DNA from: Oscillospiraceae bacterium | GTDB lineage: Bacteria > Bacillota > Clostridia > Oscillospirales > Acutalibacteraceae | NCBI GenBank assembly: GCA_015066465.1 | Contig: SVOI01000003.1 | Span: forward strand, 1-64,000 | DNA length: 64,000 nucleotides | Direction: 5' to 3' | Shown here: one piece after another, positions 7,850-17,137 of the stretch | Layout of the letters: every line of letters starts with the position of its first letter | How positions within the stretch are numbered: position 1 is the stretch's first letter | Notes under the pieces: model-generated | Database searches by the model: none | Told to the model about the DNA's origin: nothing | What the model saw: only the letters and a program-made list of their open reading frames with translations | Made by a program: the position numbers and the translations under genes

Positions 7850-9007
7850 TTATTTCATATACTCTTCAATTCCACCGAATTCGTCCATCATTGCCATAAT
7901 TATGTAAAGTCTCGGAATGTGGAATGGACCTTTGAAAATATTGCCCTTCAAGGTGTTAGAAACTGTGTTATCGTAATGAAGGTAGCCATACCATTCACCA
8001 TCTTCATTATCAACAAAATATTTTTCACAATAAGCTTTAAATTCTTCGTAAAGCTTTAAGTATTTTTCTTCTTTAAATACTGTGTAAGCAAGTCTTAATG
8101 CAATCATTGTTTCACATTGTGGCCACCAGAGCTTCATATCCCATTCAAGCTGAACAGGTGGTTTGCCATCTAAATCTGTAAAAGCAATAATACCAAAATG
8201 CTCTTTATCAATTCCTAACGGAAGTGTAATATCAATAATTTTCTTCGCAACAGATATTGCTTCATCATTTTTTGTAACAATACCTTCAGCTAAAATAAAC
8301 CATGCTGCTTCAAGAGAGTGACCAGGATTAACAATTCTGCCATTAGGTGAGTCAATAAATTTACCATCAACACTAACGCTTTCAAGTAACGCTCTTTCTG
8401 TTAAATAACCGCCGTGTAAAATTTCTTGGAGACAATCCTTTGCAATAGCGTTATATTTGTCGTAAAGACCTTCTATACTTCTCATAACCTGAGCAGTAGC
8501 AAGCATAATCATAACAGGTGAGAGTGCCTTTGTCTGTTGGTTTTCTGGGTTAATTTTAGGTTGGTTTTTTCTTATACCCTTAAAGCATTCTAAAGCTACG
8601 TTAAAATATTTTTCTGCACTGTCTAAAACCTCTTTATCACCAGTTGCTTTGTAAAGCTCTGCACAACCAATAGCAGCAAATGTTTCAGAAAAATAATATC
8701 TTCTCTTTTGTAATTCTCTGCCGTCTTCAGTTACTGTAAAGAACATTCTGCCATCTGTATCTGTACATTTTTCTAAGAATTTATAAATGTTTTTAGCAGC
8801 GTTTAAATATTCTTCGTTCTTTTCAATGCAGTTATATGCTTTAGAAAATACCCACAAAGCTCTGCCCTGAAACCATACGCTTTTATCTGTGCCGTAAATA
8901 TTACCTTTTTTATCGAGGCAAGTGTAGATGCCACCGTTTTTGTAATCAATAGCATCCTTTAACCAGAAAGGTAAAATGTTGTTTACTAAATCACTTCTGT
9001 AATTCAT
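7850..9007 (-). CDS. AGE-family sugar 2-epimerase (N-acylglucosamine 2-epimerase-like)
   Basis: A 385-residue (alpha/alpha)6-barrel enzyme of the N-acylglucosamine/cellobiose/mannobiose 2-epimerase family, interconverting C2 epimers of aldoses. Family landmarks are present: DKSVWFQGRALWVFSKAYN, the histidine motif NPGHSLEAAW, LEWDMKLWWPQCE, and a second histidine in FKGPFHIPRLY. The frame opens at a GTG (9016), but the ATG at 9007 is the true start. AAGGAG lies 9 nt upstream, inside the end of the preceding kinase gene, whose stop is only 1 nt away, so translation is coupled. Family members act on GlcNAc, glucose/mannose or beta-mannobiose; which applies here is open. Confidence 0.88.
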   Translation of the reverse strand: MNYRSDLVNNILPFWLKDAIDYKNGGIYTCLDKKGNIYGTDKSVWFQGRALWVFSKAYNCIEKNEEYLNAAKNIYKFLEKCTDTDGRMFFTVTEDGRELQKRRYYFSETFAAIGCAELYKATGDKEVLDSAEKYFNVALECFKGIRKNQPKINPENQQTKALSPVMIMLATAQVMRSIEGLYDKYNAIAKDCLQEILHGGYLTERALLESVSVDGKFIDSPNGRIVNPGHSLEAAWFILAEGIVTKNDEAISVAKKIIDITLPLGIDKEHFGIIAFTDLDGKPPVQLEWDMKLWWPQCETMIALRLAYTVFKEEKYLKLYEEFKAYCEKYFVDNEDGEWYGYLHYDNTVSNTLKGNIFKGPFHIPRLYIIMAMMDEFGGIEEYMK

Positions 9008-9008
9008 T

Positions 9009-10070
9009 TTAAACACTCCTTATTATAATATCAGCTTTTTCTTCTATTTTAAATTCATTAAAATATTTGTTTTCTTTTGGTATCCATTCATTAGTAAAAC
9101 GTTTAAGCATTTCTTCGCCATTACGCTTTAAAATTCTTTCTCTTTGCGTTTCTTCATCTACTTTTAAAAAGATTTTAAAATCAGCGTAATTTTCAAAATA
9201 TGGGTGACTTGAATATGCACCCTCAACAATAATAACTTTTTTATTCATCAAAAACTTATTTTTGAAATCATCACTCTGGCAATTATATGCTTTATAAGAA
9301 ATGACAGCTGGTTTTCTTAATTTGTCAATTACTTCTTCTTTAAGTCGCTCGTAATGAATATTTCCGCCAACTTCATTGAGTCTTTCTTTACTTCTCATTT
9401 CTTGAGGTAAGAAAAAGTCGTCACAATGTACTGTTTCAGCATTTAAAAGATTAGCTAAATTTTCTGCTAATGTAGATTTACCAGAAGCAGAATTACCATC
9501 AATAGAAATAACAATATGCTTTTTATTGAAGTCAAGATTTCTTAATTCAATAACAGTCTCAACTAATTCTTTGTATTTTTTACTTATAACTCTGTAAGAC
9601 GGTGAGTAGATTTGTTTATAAACTTCGCTATGACTTATAGGCTTAAACCCATTTTTTGCAAAAGCATTTGTTTCGTCACGAACTTTCTGAATGTCAAAAG
9701 GTATCTCGTTATTTTGTGCCATAACTACCAAAAGACCAAATTTTACAACAAGCTTTTCATTTGTGCCACAAAAATCATTTGCAGAATTAACAATTATTTT
9801 GTTTATGTAGTTTAAATCAGTTCCCACTGGAATTGCCTTTAAATTAAGCCTTAAAGCACCTTCACCAATGTCTTCAAATAATTCTTCACTTTCATCGTAG
9901 TTAATATTGTTAATTTCATTTGAAAGACTTTTAAAGCATTCTATTTCATTTTCTGCTAAATGCTTAGGTCCGAATTCATTCTGATAAAGCATTTTTAAAA
10001 TATCCTGAAGCTCTGCTTCAGGGTATTTTTTTATATGCGCAATAACAATCTGTTTTAATTTATCAGTCAA
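9009..10070 (-). CDS. Uridine kinase-like P-loop kinase with extra N-terminal domain
   Basis: 353 residues. The C-terminal half (from ~185) is a P-loop kinase of the uridine kinase/phosphoribulokinase type: Walker A GNSASGKST at 192-200, HCDDFFLP shortly after, then KVIIVEGAYSSHPYF and a lid arginine region RERILKRNGEEMLKRF. The first ~175 residues form a helical domain (LYQNEFGPKHLAENEIECF; GEGALRLNLKAIP) that I do not recognise and which is absent from classical Udk (~210 residues). The gene overlaps the upstream membrane-protein gene by 8 bp and is coupled to a sugar epimerase, so a sugar or nucleoside is a plausible phosphate acceptor. Kinase fold secure, substrate uncertain. Confidence 0.8.
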   Translation of the reverse strand: MTDKLKQIVIAHIKKYPEAELQDILKMLYQNEFGPKHLAENEIECFKSLSNEINNINYDESEELFEDIGEGALRLNLKAIPVGTDLNYINKIIVNSANDFCGTNEKLVVKFGLLVVMAQNNEIPFDIQKVRDETNAFAKNGFKPISHSEVYKQIYSPSYRVISKKYKELVETVIELRNLDFNKKHIVISIDGNSASGKSTLAENLANLLNAETVHCDDFFLPQEMRSKERLNEVGGNIHYERLKEEVIDKLRKPAVISYKAYNCQSDDFKNKFLMNKKVIIVEGAYSSHPYFENYADFKIFLKVDEETQRERILKRNGEEMLKRFTNEWIPKENKYFNEFKIEEKADIIIRSV

Positions 10071-10665
10071 TTACTTTACCTTCTTTTTTCTTTCTGTGTT
10101 CAATGCTTTTTAGGTTTTCCTTGAATTCTTTTGCAATCCATACGAAAGATAATCCCCAGGCACCTAAAATAGCAATAACAACGTCAATTCTGCCCATCGG
10201 GATAGATGCAACTATAGTATAAAAGAGATTATCATCAATTTTCATAATTAAAAAGAACCAGAGTATAACAATAAATAATCTTGCGAATGGTAAAATAATC
10301 GCAACCGACCAGCAAAGGCAGGCAATTTGTGGTGCCCAGTATTTTGGTGCTTTCCACATCATAGCAACATATTTATTGGGGTCACCAAATGAAATATATG
10401 AAAGATATCTTTTTAAATCAGTTTCTTTTGTAACAGGTCTTTTGTAACCAACAAAACCATAGTAAGAAATTAAAACGTAAATTGCAAATGTTATAAGATT
10501 AAGGGTAATAAGTCCGCCCCAATCGAAAAATACAACGTTATATAGTGGGTTACCTTCAAGTGCCAAATTAGGTGTGCCAAGGTAAGTGAAATATAAATCA
10601 AGCACCGTGACAACGAGATATGCAAAGCACGAGTAGAAAAAGCCTTCTTTGTTATTTGTTTTCAT
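10063..10665 (-). CDS. Hypothetical multi-pass membrane protein
   Basis: Roughly 200 residues with four or five hydrophobic helices (SCFAYLVVTVLDLYFTYL; ITLNLITFAIYVLISYYGFVG; IACLCWSVAIILPFARLFIVILWFFLIM; IDVVIAILGAWGLSFVWIA). The N-terminal LDLYFTYLGTPNLALEGNPL resembles the NxxDxxxTxxG...E-NPL pattern of DUF5658-like membrane proteins, a weak match. The frame opens at 10692 with GTG, but the ATG at 10665 has AGAGGC 8 nt upstream and is preferred. It is first in a three-gene minus operon with a kinase and an epimerase. No function is assigned. Confidence 0.7.
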   Translation of the reverse strand: MKTNNKEGFFYSCFAYLVVTVLDLYFTYLGTPNLALEGNPLYNVVFFDWGGLITLNLITFAIYVLISYYGFVGYKRPVTKETDLKRYLSYISFGDPNKYVAMMWKAPKYWAPQIACLCWSVAIILPFARLFIVILWFFLIMKIDDNLFYTIVASIPMGRIDVVIAILGAWGLSFVWIAKEFKENLKSIEHRKKKEGKVID

Positions 10666-10703
10666 ATTTACGCCTCTTTTTTTATTAATCACACATCTTT
10701 TCT

Positions 10704-10732
10704 ATTTTACCAAAATTTAAAAAGAAAATCAA
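10704..10732 (-). promoter_or_regulatory. Sigma-A promoter of the membrane protein-kinase-epimerase operon
   Basis: Read on the minus strand, TTGATT (10732-10727) and TAAAAT (10709-10704) are 17 bp apart, about 40 bp before the preferred ATG. Confidence 0.6.
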
Positions 10733-10794
10733 TAATCACATTACTATAAAAGTTCACATATATTGGTAATAGCGAAGTGAGGTTGTGATACAAA

Positions 10795-11037
10795 ATGACT
10801 AATTTACTTAATCTGAAGCCTGGTGAAAAAGGTTTTGTTTTACGGGTAGAATCAGAAATTGGGCTAAAAAGACGGTTAAGAGACATTGGTTTTATAAATG
10901 GGGCAGAGGTTATGTTGCTTCACAGTAGTCCGTCTGGAGATCCGAGAGCTTATAAAATCAAGGGTGCTGTAATAGCTCTGAGAAATATCGATGCAAAAAA
11001 TATAATTATCAGAAAAAAGAGTGATAATTATGGGTAA
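10795..11037 (+). CDS. feoA: Ferrous iron transport protein A
   Basis: An 80-residue SH3-like FeoA: NLKPGEKGFVLRVE, then RRLRDIGFINGAEVMLLHSSPSGDP and the C-terminal strand AYKIKGAVIALRN. FeoA binds the cytoplasmic side of FeoB and supports Fe(II) uptake. Its stop codon overlaps the feoB start by 8 bp, so the two proteins are made together. Iron-dependent control (Fur- or DtxR-like) would be expected, but I could not identify a convincing operator in the 100 bp upstream. Confidence 0.93.
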   Translation: MTNLLNLKPGEKGFVLRVESEIGLKRRLRDIGFINGAEVMLLHSSPSGDPRAYKIKGAVIALRNIDAKNIIIRKKSDNYG

Positions 11038-13096
11038 CGTAATTAAAATTGCACTTTCAGGAAATCCAAACGTAGGTAAAAGCACGGTTTTTAATGCTCT
11101 TACAGGACTTAAACAACATACAGGTAACTGGACCGGTAAAACTGTAGAGGTTGCAATGGGTGAATACGAATTTAAAGATACCGTTTATAAAGTAGTTGAT
11201 GTTCCTGGTACTTATTCTTTAACACCACATTCAAAAGAAGAATGTGTCGCAAGAGATTTTTTGTGTTTTAGTGAATACGACAAAATTCTCATAGTGTGCG
11301 ATGCAACTTCTTTAGAAAGAAATTTATATTTTATTGAGCAGGTTAAAGAATTGGAAAAGGAAGTTGTAGTTGCTGTTAATTTATTAGATGAAGCTAAAAA
11401 GAAAGGAATAAAAATTGACCTTAGTTTACTTAGCTACGAATTAGGTGTTACTGTAGTAGGTCTCGAAGCAAGAAACAATGTTGGTATACCTGAATTGAAA
11501 GAAGCTTTAAGTAAAAATAATAAACTTAAATCAAAGCAGATGAAATATAAAAAAGAGCTTGAAGAAGCAACTGAGTTTGTTTACGCTTCGATTTTTAAAC
11601 AGGATTTAAAAGGTATCAGCAAAAGATGGTTATCATTAAGGCTACTTGATGGTGATAATGAATTTTATAAATCGCTTAATGAATTTCTGGGCTACGATAT
11701 AAGAGAAATTGAAGCTGTAAAAGATTCAATAGTTAATGCTTATAGTTATCTTAATGAAAAAAGTATAGATAGTGAATTGTTTTCTGAAATAATTGCAGAA
11801 AATTTACATTCTGAAGCCGAGAAAATAGCAGGAAAGGTATTGATGCTTTGTGAGAGTGAAAAAGAATGTCGTGATTTAAAAATAGATAAATTTGTTATTG
11901 GAAAAGTAACATCATATTTCGTTTTGATTTTAATGCTCTTTTCAATCTTTTTTATAACTATAGTTGGTGCTAATGTTCCGTCAGAAATTTTAATGAAGGC
12001 TTTTAGTAGTTTGGAAGGCTATATTTATAATTTCCTGGGAAATATCGGCGTAAATAGTCTTTTTAATAATATGATTACCTTTGGGGGCTTCAGAGTTCTC
12101 GGGTGGGTAGTGTCAGTAATGCTTCCACCAATGGCAATATTCTTTCCACTTTTCACAATTTTAGAGGATTTCGGCTTTTTACCAAGAGTCGCTTATGTGC
12201 TCGATAGTAAATTTCAAAAAGCAAATACAAGTGGTAAGCAATCGTTAACAATTTGTATGGGTTATGGGTGTAACTGTGTTGGTGTCACAGGAGCAAGAAT
12301 AATTGATTCAAAGCGTGAACGTTTAGTTGCGATAATTACAAACAGTTTAACGCCTTGTAACGGCAGGTTTCCGGCTATAATTAAATTACTTTCAATATTT
12401 TTTATAATTAATCTTCCTGTGAGCAGTGCAGTTGTTTCGTCGTTTTTGCTTTCTCTCATTATTGTAATAAGCATAGCAGTAACCTTGCTTGTTTCAAATT
12501 TACTATCAAAAACATTACTTAAAGGGGAGCGCTCACACTATATTTTAGAGCTTCCACCATACAGAAAGCCACAATTTACCAAGGTAATAGCTCGTTCTGT
12601 TATTGATAGAACATTATCCGTTTTAGGCAGAGCTGTTGTAGTGGCGTTTCCAGCAGGAATCATAATATGGCTTCTTTTAAATTTTTTTGAAAAAAGTATA
12701 ATAAATAACATTATTTCGTTTTTTACTCCATTAGGTATCGCTATGGGGTTAGATGGTGAAATACTCACATCATTTATATTAGGACTTCCGGCTAATGAGA
12801 TTGTTTTGCCTATATGTCTAATGCTTTATTCAGATACTAAAGAATTAATTTCTATAGAGAGTAAAGAGGTAATAGGTCAGATATTAATAAACAATTCATG
12901 GAGCATTAAAACTGCGATTTCATTTATTCTTTTTTCTTTGTTTCATTTTCCGTGTGCTACTACGCTAATTACCATTTATAAAGAAACTAAAAGTATAAAA
13001 TGGCTACTGGTTTCGTTTTTACTACCGACTATTTTAGGGGTTCTCATTTGTCTTGCATTTAACACGATTTGTGAAATTTTAAGTTTCTTTTTCTGA
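11030..13096 (+). CDS. feoB: Ferrous iron transporter FeoB
   Basis: A 688-residue Fe(II) transporter with an N-terminal G domain: G1 GNPNVGKST at 11-19, G2 threonine in GNWTGKTV, G3 DVPGTYSL from residue 57, and G4 NLLD. A helical insertion domain follows, then about eight membrane helices. The two Gate motifs are visible around SVMLPPMAIFFPLFTILEDFGFLPRVAYVLD and CMGYGCNCVG, the latter carrying the conserved cysteine. The frame opens at 11021 with GTG, but the ATG at 11030, overlapping the feoA stop, is preferred. No FeoC gene follows. Full length for the Gram-positive type. Confidence 0.95.
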   Translation: MGNVIKIALSGNPNVGKSTVFNALTGLKQHTGNWTGKTVEVAMGEYEFKDTVYKVVDVPGTYSLTPHSKEECVARDFLCFSEYDKILIVCDATSLERNLYFIEQVKELEKEVVVAVNLLDEAKKKGIKIDLSLLSYELGVTVVGLEARNNVGIPELKEALSKNNKLKSKQMKYKKELEEATEFVYASIFKQDLKGISKRWLSLRLLDGDNEFYKSLNEFLGYDIREIEAVKDSIVNAYSYLNEKSIDSELFSEIIAENLHSEAEKIAGKVLMLCESEKECRDLKIDKFVIGKVTSYFVLILMLFSIFFITIVGANVPSEILMKAFSSLEGYIYNFLGNIGVNSLFNNMITFGGFRVLGWVVSVMLPPMAIFFPLFTILEDFGFLPRVAYVLDSKFQKANTSGKQSLTICMGYGCNCVGVTGARIIDSKRERLVAIITNSLTPCNGRFPAIIKLLSIFFIINLPVSSAVVSSFLLSLIIVISIAVTLLVSNLLSKTLLKGERSHYILELPPYRKPQFTKVIARSVIDRTLSVLGRAVVVAFPAGIIIWLLLNFFEKSIINNIISFFTPLGIAMGLDGEILTSFILGLPANEIVLPICLMLYSDTKELISIESKEVIGQILINNSWSIKTAISFILFSLFHFPCATTLITIYKETKSIKWLLVSFLLPTILGVLICLAFNTICEILSFFF

Positions 13097-13132
13097 TTTT
13101 AAAAATAATTTAAAATAAATTTAAAAAAACAC

Positions 13133-13161
13133 TTGCTTTTTTTCTCAGTTTATGATAATAT
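13133..13161 (+). promoter_or_regulatory. Sigma-A promoter for rpmE
   Basis: TTGCTT (13133-13138) and TAATAT (13156-13161) with a 17-bp spacer, 55 bp before the ATG of rpmE. Confidence 0.55.
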
Positions 13162-13215
13162 TCTCGTGCTAATGTGTATTAAAACTTTAAAAGTTGTTTA
13201 AAGAGGTGACAATAA

Positions 13216-13419
13216 ATGAAAGAAGGACTTCATCCAAACTACGCTCCAACACAGGTTAAATGTGCTTGTGGCGCTGTAATTGAAACTGCTTCAACAAAGA
13301 GCGATATGCGTGTTGATATCTGCTCAAACTGCCATCCATTCTTCACAGGTAAACAAAAACTTGTTGATACAGGCGGACGTGTTGACAGATTCAATAAGAA
13401 ATACAACCTTTCAAAATAA
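13216..13419 (+). CDS. rpmE: 50S ribosomal protein bL31, zinc-binding form
   Basis: 67 residues beginning MKEGLHPNY, with all four zinc ligands of the C+ form (CAC at 16-18 and CSNC at 37-40) and the family signature [10 protein letters not shown]. Located on the large subunit at the inter-subunit bridge. AGAGGTGA precedes the ATG. Monocistronic, with its own promoter and terminator. The C+ form is the zinc-replete version, so a zinc-independent paralogue might exist elsewhere. Confidence 0.97.
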   Translation: MKEGLHPNYAPTQVKCACGAVIETASTKSDMRVDICSNCHPFFTGKQKLVDTGGRVDRFNKKYNLSK

Positions 13420-13443
13420 GTTGTATATTGTGTTACTAAATCA

Positions 13444-13469
13444 GGCGGTGAGTTATCACCGCCTTTTTA
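13444..13469 (+). terminator. Intrinsic terminator of rpmE
   Basis: GGCGGTGA (13444-13451), loop GTTA, TCACCGCC (13456-13463), followed by TTTTTA. Confidence 0.93.
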
Positions 13470-13505
13470 GTATATATAAAGGTTTTAATCAAAGGTGGTG
13501 TCATT

Positions 13506-14129
13506 ATGTCAGAAGCTTATAAAACGTTAAAAGAATATGCCGAAACTGAATATATAATTAAAAAATCAAAGTTTTTGAGCTACTCAAAACCAGTTAAAAC
13601 AGAAGAAGAAGCACAGGAATTTATTGCTTCTATTAAGCAAAAGCATTGGGATGCAACTCACAACGTCTACGCTTATTGCATTAAAGAGGGCAATATTAAA
13701 CGTTTTTCTGACGATGGTGAGCCACAGGGAACTGCAGGTATGCCGACACTTAACGTGCTTATAAAAGAAGATATAACCGACTGCGTAGTTGTTGTAACAC
13801 GTTATTTTGGTGGTATTCTTTTAGGTGGCGGTGGTCTGGTAAGAGCTTATTCACATTCTGCAAAATTAGGTGTGGATGAGTCAAAGATTATAACTCTAAT
13901 GCCTTGGACTGTTTATAAAGTTTCTGCAGACTATACTTTTTATAATAAACTCGATTCTTTAGTACGTGATTTAGGTGGCGTAATAGAAAATTCAGATTTC
14001 TCTGAAAACGTAACCTTAGAATTCCGTTTGAAGAAAGAAATGGAAAACAAGTTTTTTAAAGAATGTGCCGATTTGACTAATGGTAAGGTTACACCAGAAG
14101 AATGTGGAACAGTTATAGCAGAAGGTTGA
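13506..14129 (+). CDS. yigZ: YigZ/IMPACT-family protein
   Basis: A 207-residue UPF0029 (YigZ/YvyE) protein. The N-terminal IMPACT domain shows KSKFLSYSKPVKTEEEAQEFI, WDATHNVYAY, FSDDGEPQGTAGMP, and the family signature TRYFGGILLGGGGLVRAY. A ferredoxin-like C-terminal domain follows (PWTVYKVSADYTFYNKLDSL). The biochemical role is unsettled: bacterial members bind nucleic acid, and the eukaryotic IMPACT relatives regulate translation. AAAGGTGG precedes the ATG. Sits alone between rpmE and dgt. Confidence 0.93.
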   Translation: MSEAYKTLKEYAETEYIIKKSKFLSYSKPVKTEEEAQEFIASIKQKHWDATHNVYAYCIKEGNIKRFSDDGEPQGTAGMPTLNVLIKEDITDCVVVVTRYFGGILLGGGGLVRAYSHSAKLGVDESKIITLMPWTVYKVSADYTFYNKLDSLVRDLGGVIENSDFSENVTLEFRLKKEMENKFFKECADLTNGKVTPEECGTVIAEG

Positions 14130-14247
14130 TTTTTGTAGAAAATATAATCTTTTTGAGAAATTTCAAAAAAATTTAAATTTTTTAAAGGGAAAAAAGAAAA
14201 TTAGGCGTATTATATTAAAGTAACGTATTTTCAGGTAGGTGATATTC

Positions 14248-15249
14248 GTGTCAGATGAAATAAGATTAAGAACTTTAGAAAGAGAAAAAAGGGAACTTTC
14301 ACAATATGCATTTCTTTGTGCTAATACTAAAGGCAGACTTGTTTTAGAAGACGAATGTCCCGTAAGAACTGCCTTCCAGAGAGATAGAGACAGAATTTTA
14401 CATTCCTCTGCATTCAGACGTTTAAAAGATAAAACTCAGGTTTTCTTAGCACCAGATAACGTTCATTTAAGAACACGCTTAACTCACACTTTAGAGGTGA
14501 GCCAGATTGCAAGAACAATTGCCCGTTCACTTTCTTTAAATGAAGATTTAACCGAGGCTATTGCTTTAGGTCATGATTTGGGTCACACTCCATTTGGTCA
14601 CGCTGGTGAAAGAGCGTTAAACGAAGTGTATCCTAAAGGTTTTACTCATTTTGAACAGAGTGTCAGAGTTGTAGATTGCTTAGAGCGTGACGGTAAAGGT
14701 CTTAATTTAACAGAAGAAGTACGTGACGGTATTCTTTGTCACACTAAAGGTCCTGAAGCAAAAACACTTGAAGGAAGAATTATTAAATTAGCCGATAAAA
14801 TTGCATATATTAATCACGATATTGATGATGCAAAAAGAGCGAATGTATTAACAGAAGACGATATTCCATTAGAAATAAGAATGACAGTAGGTTTCAGTAA
14901 ATCTGAAAGAATTAATAATTTCGTTATGTCTGTCATTGAAAATACAGTTGATGACGTTAAAATGTCAGATGAAGTTCAAGAAGCATTTAACGAGCTTCAC
15001 AGCTTTATGTTTAAAAACGTTTATACAAATCCAGTTTGCAAAAGCGAAGAATTCAGAGCAGAGGATATGATTAAACAACTTTATAAATACTTCTCATTCT
15101 ATCCTGATAAAATGCCTGAATTTTACTATGAAATAGCCAAAAAAGAGGGTTCAGAAAGAGCCGCTTGTGACTTTATTTCTGGTATGACAGATGCATATTC
15201 AATAAAAACCTTTACTGATTTGTTTGTTCCAAAGACTTGGAGTGTATAG
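14248..15249 (+). CDS. dgt: dGTP triphosphohydrolase-like HD protein
   Basis: HD-superfamily hydrolase (~333 residues) of the dGTPase-like group, cleaving dNTPs to nucleoside and triphosphate. The segment RDRDRILHSSAFRRLKDKTQVF and the metal motif H...HD are present (RTRLTHTLEVSQIARTIAR; ALGHDLGHTPFGHAGE). The frame opens at GTG 14239, but the GTG at 14248 lies 6 nt after AGGTG and gives a conventional N-terminus. It is followed by dnaG and rpoD, an order widespread in Clostridia that links dNTP control with primase and sigma factor. Substrate preference among dNTPs is not evident. Confidence 0.93.
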   Translation: MSDEIRLRTLEREKRELSQYAFLCANTKGRLVLEDECPVRTAFQRDRDRILHSSAFRRLKDKTQVFLAPDNVHLRTRLTHTLEVSQIARTIARSLSLNEDLTEAIALGHDLGHTPFGHAGERALNEVYPKGFTHFEQSVRVVDCLERDGKGLNLTEEVRDGILCHTKGPEAKTLEGRIIKLADKIAYINHDIDDAKRANVLTEDDIPLEIRMTVGFSKSERINNFVMSVIENTVDDVKMSDEVQEAFNELHSFMFKNVYTNPVCKSEEFRAEDMIKQLYKYFSFYPDKMPEFYYEIAKKEGSERAACDFISGMTDAYSIKTFTDLFVPKTWSV

Positions 15250-15298
15250 TGAAAAGTGAATTGTGAAGAGTGAAAAGAGTGTGAAAGGGGGAAGGTGA
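15250..15298 (+). repeat. GTGAA-type low-complexity spacer between dgt and dnaG
   Basis: About five imperfect units of AGTGAA(A/G) in 49 bp (AGTGAAAAGTGAA, AGAGTGAAAAGAGTGTGAAAG). The run ends in GGGGGAAGG, which acts as the dnaG ribosome binding site. Confidence 0.6.
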
Positions 15299-17092
15299 AT
15301 GGCAGTCAGATTATCTGACGATTTTTTAGAGCAGATTCGTGACAGAAATGATATTGAATCTGTGATTTCAAGTTACGTTGAACTAAAAAGACGTGGCAGA
15401 AATCTTACAGGGCTTTGTCCTTTTCATAATGAAAAAACGCCATCATTTACAGTTTACCCCGAAACTTCTTCATATTATTGTTTCGGTTGTCACGTTGGTG
15501 GCGATGTAATAACGTTTATAAGAAATATTGAGAATTTAGATTATATAGATGCAGTTAAATTTTTAGCTGACAGAAGTGGCATTAAAATGCCAGACGAAAG
15601 ATTTGATGATACAGTTCACGAAAAACGAAAATTAACTTATGAAATGAATCGTGCTGCGGCAAAGTTTTTCCACGAAACTCTTATGAGTGATAAAGGTAAA
15701 ACTCAACGCGAGTATTTTATAAAACGTGGGCTTACTAAAAATGATATTACACGTTTCGGTTTAGGTGCTGCCCCTGATGATTGGCACACTCTTACAAATT
15801 ACCTTGTTTCACAAGGCTTTAGTAAAGACGATTTAGTCAGAGCTGATTTAGTAAAGCTTTCAGAAAAAAATGGTAAAAAGAATTATTACGATAATTTCAG
15901 AAACCGAGCGATTTTTCCTGTTATAGATTTACGTGGCAACGTGGTTGCTTTTGGTGGCAGAGTTTTAGATGACTCAAAACCTAAATATATAAATACTGGT
16001 GACACACCTGTTTATAAAAAGGGTAGAGAGCTTTTTGCATTGAACCTTGCCAAAAATGGTAATAATGGTAAATTGATTCTTTGTGAAGGTTATATGGACG
16101 TTATAGCACTTCATAAATATGGCTTTACTAATGCTATTGCAGGACTTGGTACTGCTTTAACGCCTGAGCAGGTTACTTTGATTTCTCGCTATGCAGAAGA
16201 GGTTTACCTCTGCTACGATGCTGATGAAGCAGGGCAGAAGGCTGTGAGAGCAGCACTCTCACTCTTCGCTAAAACTGGCGTTAAGGTTAAAGTTATAATG
16301 CTACCAGGTAATAAGGAAGAAGATAAAGACCCTGACGAAATTCTTAAAAAACGTGGTGGGCAGGACAGATTTCAAAGCCTTATTGATAACGCTCTTAATG
16401 CTATTGAGTATTATTTGCATATTACGAAAGCAAAGTATAATCTTAATACTGCAGATGGCAGACAGAATTATTTAAACGATGCTTCAAGATTACTGACACG
16501 TGTTGGTGCAATTGAACGTGATGTTTACGCTTCAAAATTAGCTGAAGAGTTGGGTGTGTCGAAAGATTCAATTCTGACTACTGTAAATTATAATACTAAT
16601 AAAGAACAACGTGCAGTTAAGCGTGAAGCGTTTAAAACTGCACAAAAAGAAGAACGTGAGGTTCAGAAGTCGTTTGACCCAGAACGTGCGAAGTTCGTTC
16701 GTGCCGCAAAAGCAGAAGATATTCTTCTTATTTCAATTCTTAATAACACAGCGTTTTATAATAAGTTAAAGGATGATTTGACCCCCGAACTTTTTATTAC
16801 GCCGTTAAATAAAAAAATACTAACACTCATATTAAATAGATTAAGTGAGGGCCTGAGCGTAGAAATTTCGCTTTTAGCTCCACACTTGACTTCTGATGAA
16901 ATGAATGTTGTAGCAAAACTTTTTGCCAACTCCTCGCTTGTTTCTAATACACTCGAAGAATGTGTGGATTGTATAAGTGTATTAAAAAGTGAAAAAGCAA
17001 AAAGTGAAGAGCAAAAGCCATCAAGTATGGATGACAAAGCATTTTTAGATTTCTTTGCAAATTTAAAGAAATCTGAGGACGAAAAAAAGTAA
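15299..17092 (+). CDS. dnaG: DNA primase
   Basis: 597-residue primase that lays RNA primers at the replication fork. Domains in order: CHC2 zinc ribbon (CPFHNEKTPSFTV...CFGCHVGGD, residues ~40-65), the RNA polymerase domain with TOPRIM (LILCEGYMDVIALHKYG; CYDADEAGQKA), and a C-terminal helical helicase-binding region. The ATG at 15299 follows GGGGGAAGG. Highly charged linkers (KEEREVQKSFDPERAKF) precede the helicase-binding domain. Between dgt and rpoD, the classic macromolecular synthesis neighbourhood. Confidence 0.97.
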   Translation: MAVRLSDDFLEQIRDRNDIESVISSYVELKRRGRNLTGLCPFHNEKTPSFTVYPETSSYYCFGCHVGGDVITFIRNIENLDYIDAVKFLADRSGIKMPDERFDDTVHEKRKLTYEMNRAAAKFFHETLMSDKGKTQREYFIKRGLTKNDITRFGLGAAPDDWHTLTNYLVSQGFSKDDLVRADLVKLSEKNGKKNYYDNFRNRAIFPVIDLRGNVVAFGGRVLDDSKPKYINTGDTPVYKKGRELFALNLAKNGNNGKLILCEGYMDVIALHKYGFTNAIAGLGTALTPEQVTLISRYAEEVYLCYDADEAGQKAVRAALSLFAKTGVKVKVIMLPGNKEEDKDPDEILKKRGGQDRFQSLIDNALNAIEYYLHITKAKYNLNTADGRQNYLNDASRLLTRVGAIERDVYASKLAEELGVSKDSILTTVNYNTNKEQRAVKREAFKTAQKEEREVQKSFDPERAKFVRAAKAEDILLISILNNTAFYNKLKDDLTPELFITPLNKKILTLILNRLSEGLSVEISLLAPHLTSDEMNVVAKLFANSSLVSNTLEECVDCISVLKSEKAKSEEQKPSSMDDKAFLDFFANLKKSEDEKK

Positions 17093-17137
17093 ATTTTTAA
17101 TGCAAAAAAGCATTATTGTGAAAAGAAAGGTGTAAAA

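Noticed and set aside
10740..10794. Fur or DtxR box upstream of feoA
   Set aside because: No 19-bp palindrome close to either consensus could be found by eye; iron control is likely from family knowledge but is not supported by a visible site.
15250..15298. CRISPR-like short repeats before dnaG
   Set aside because: The units are 6-8 bp, imperfect and contiguous, with no spacers or cas genes.
17098..17115. TAATGC/GCATTA hairpin between dnaG and rpoD
   Set aside because: Only six base pairs around an A-rich loop with no T run; too weak to call a terminator or regulator.
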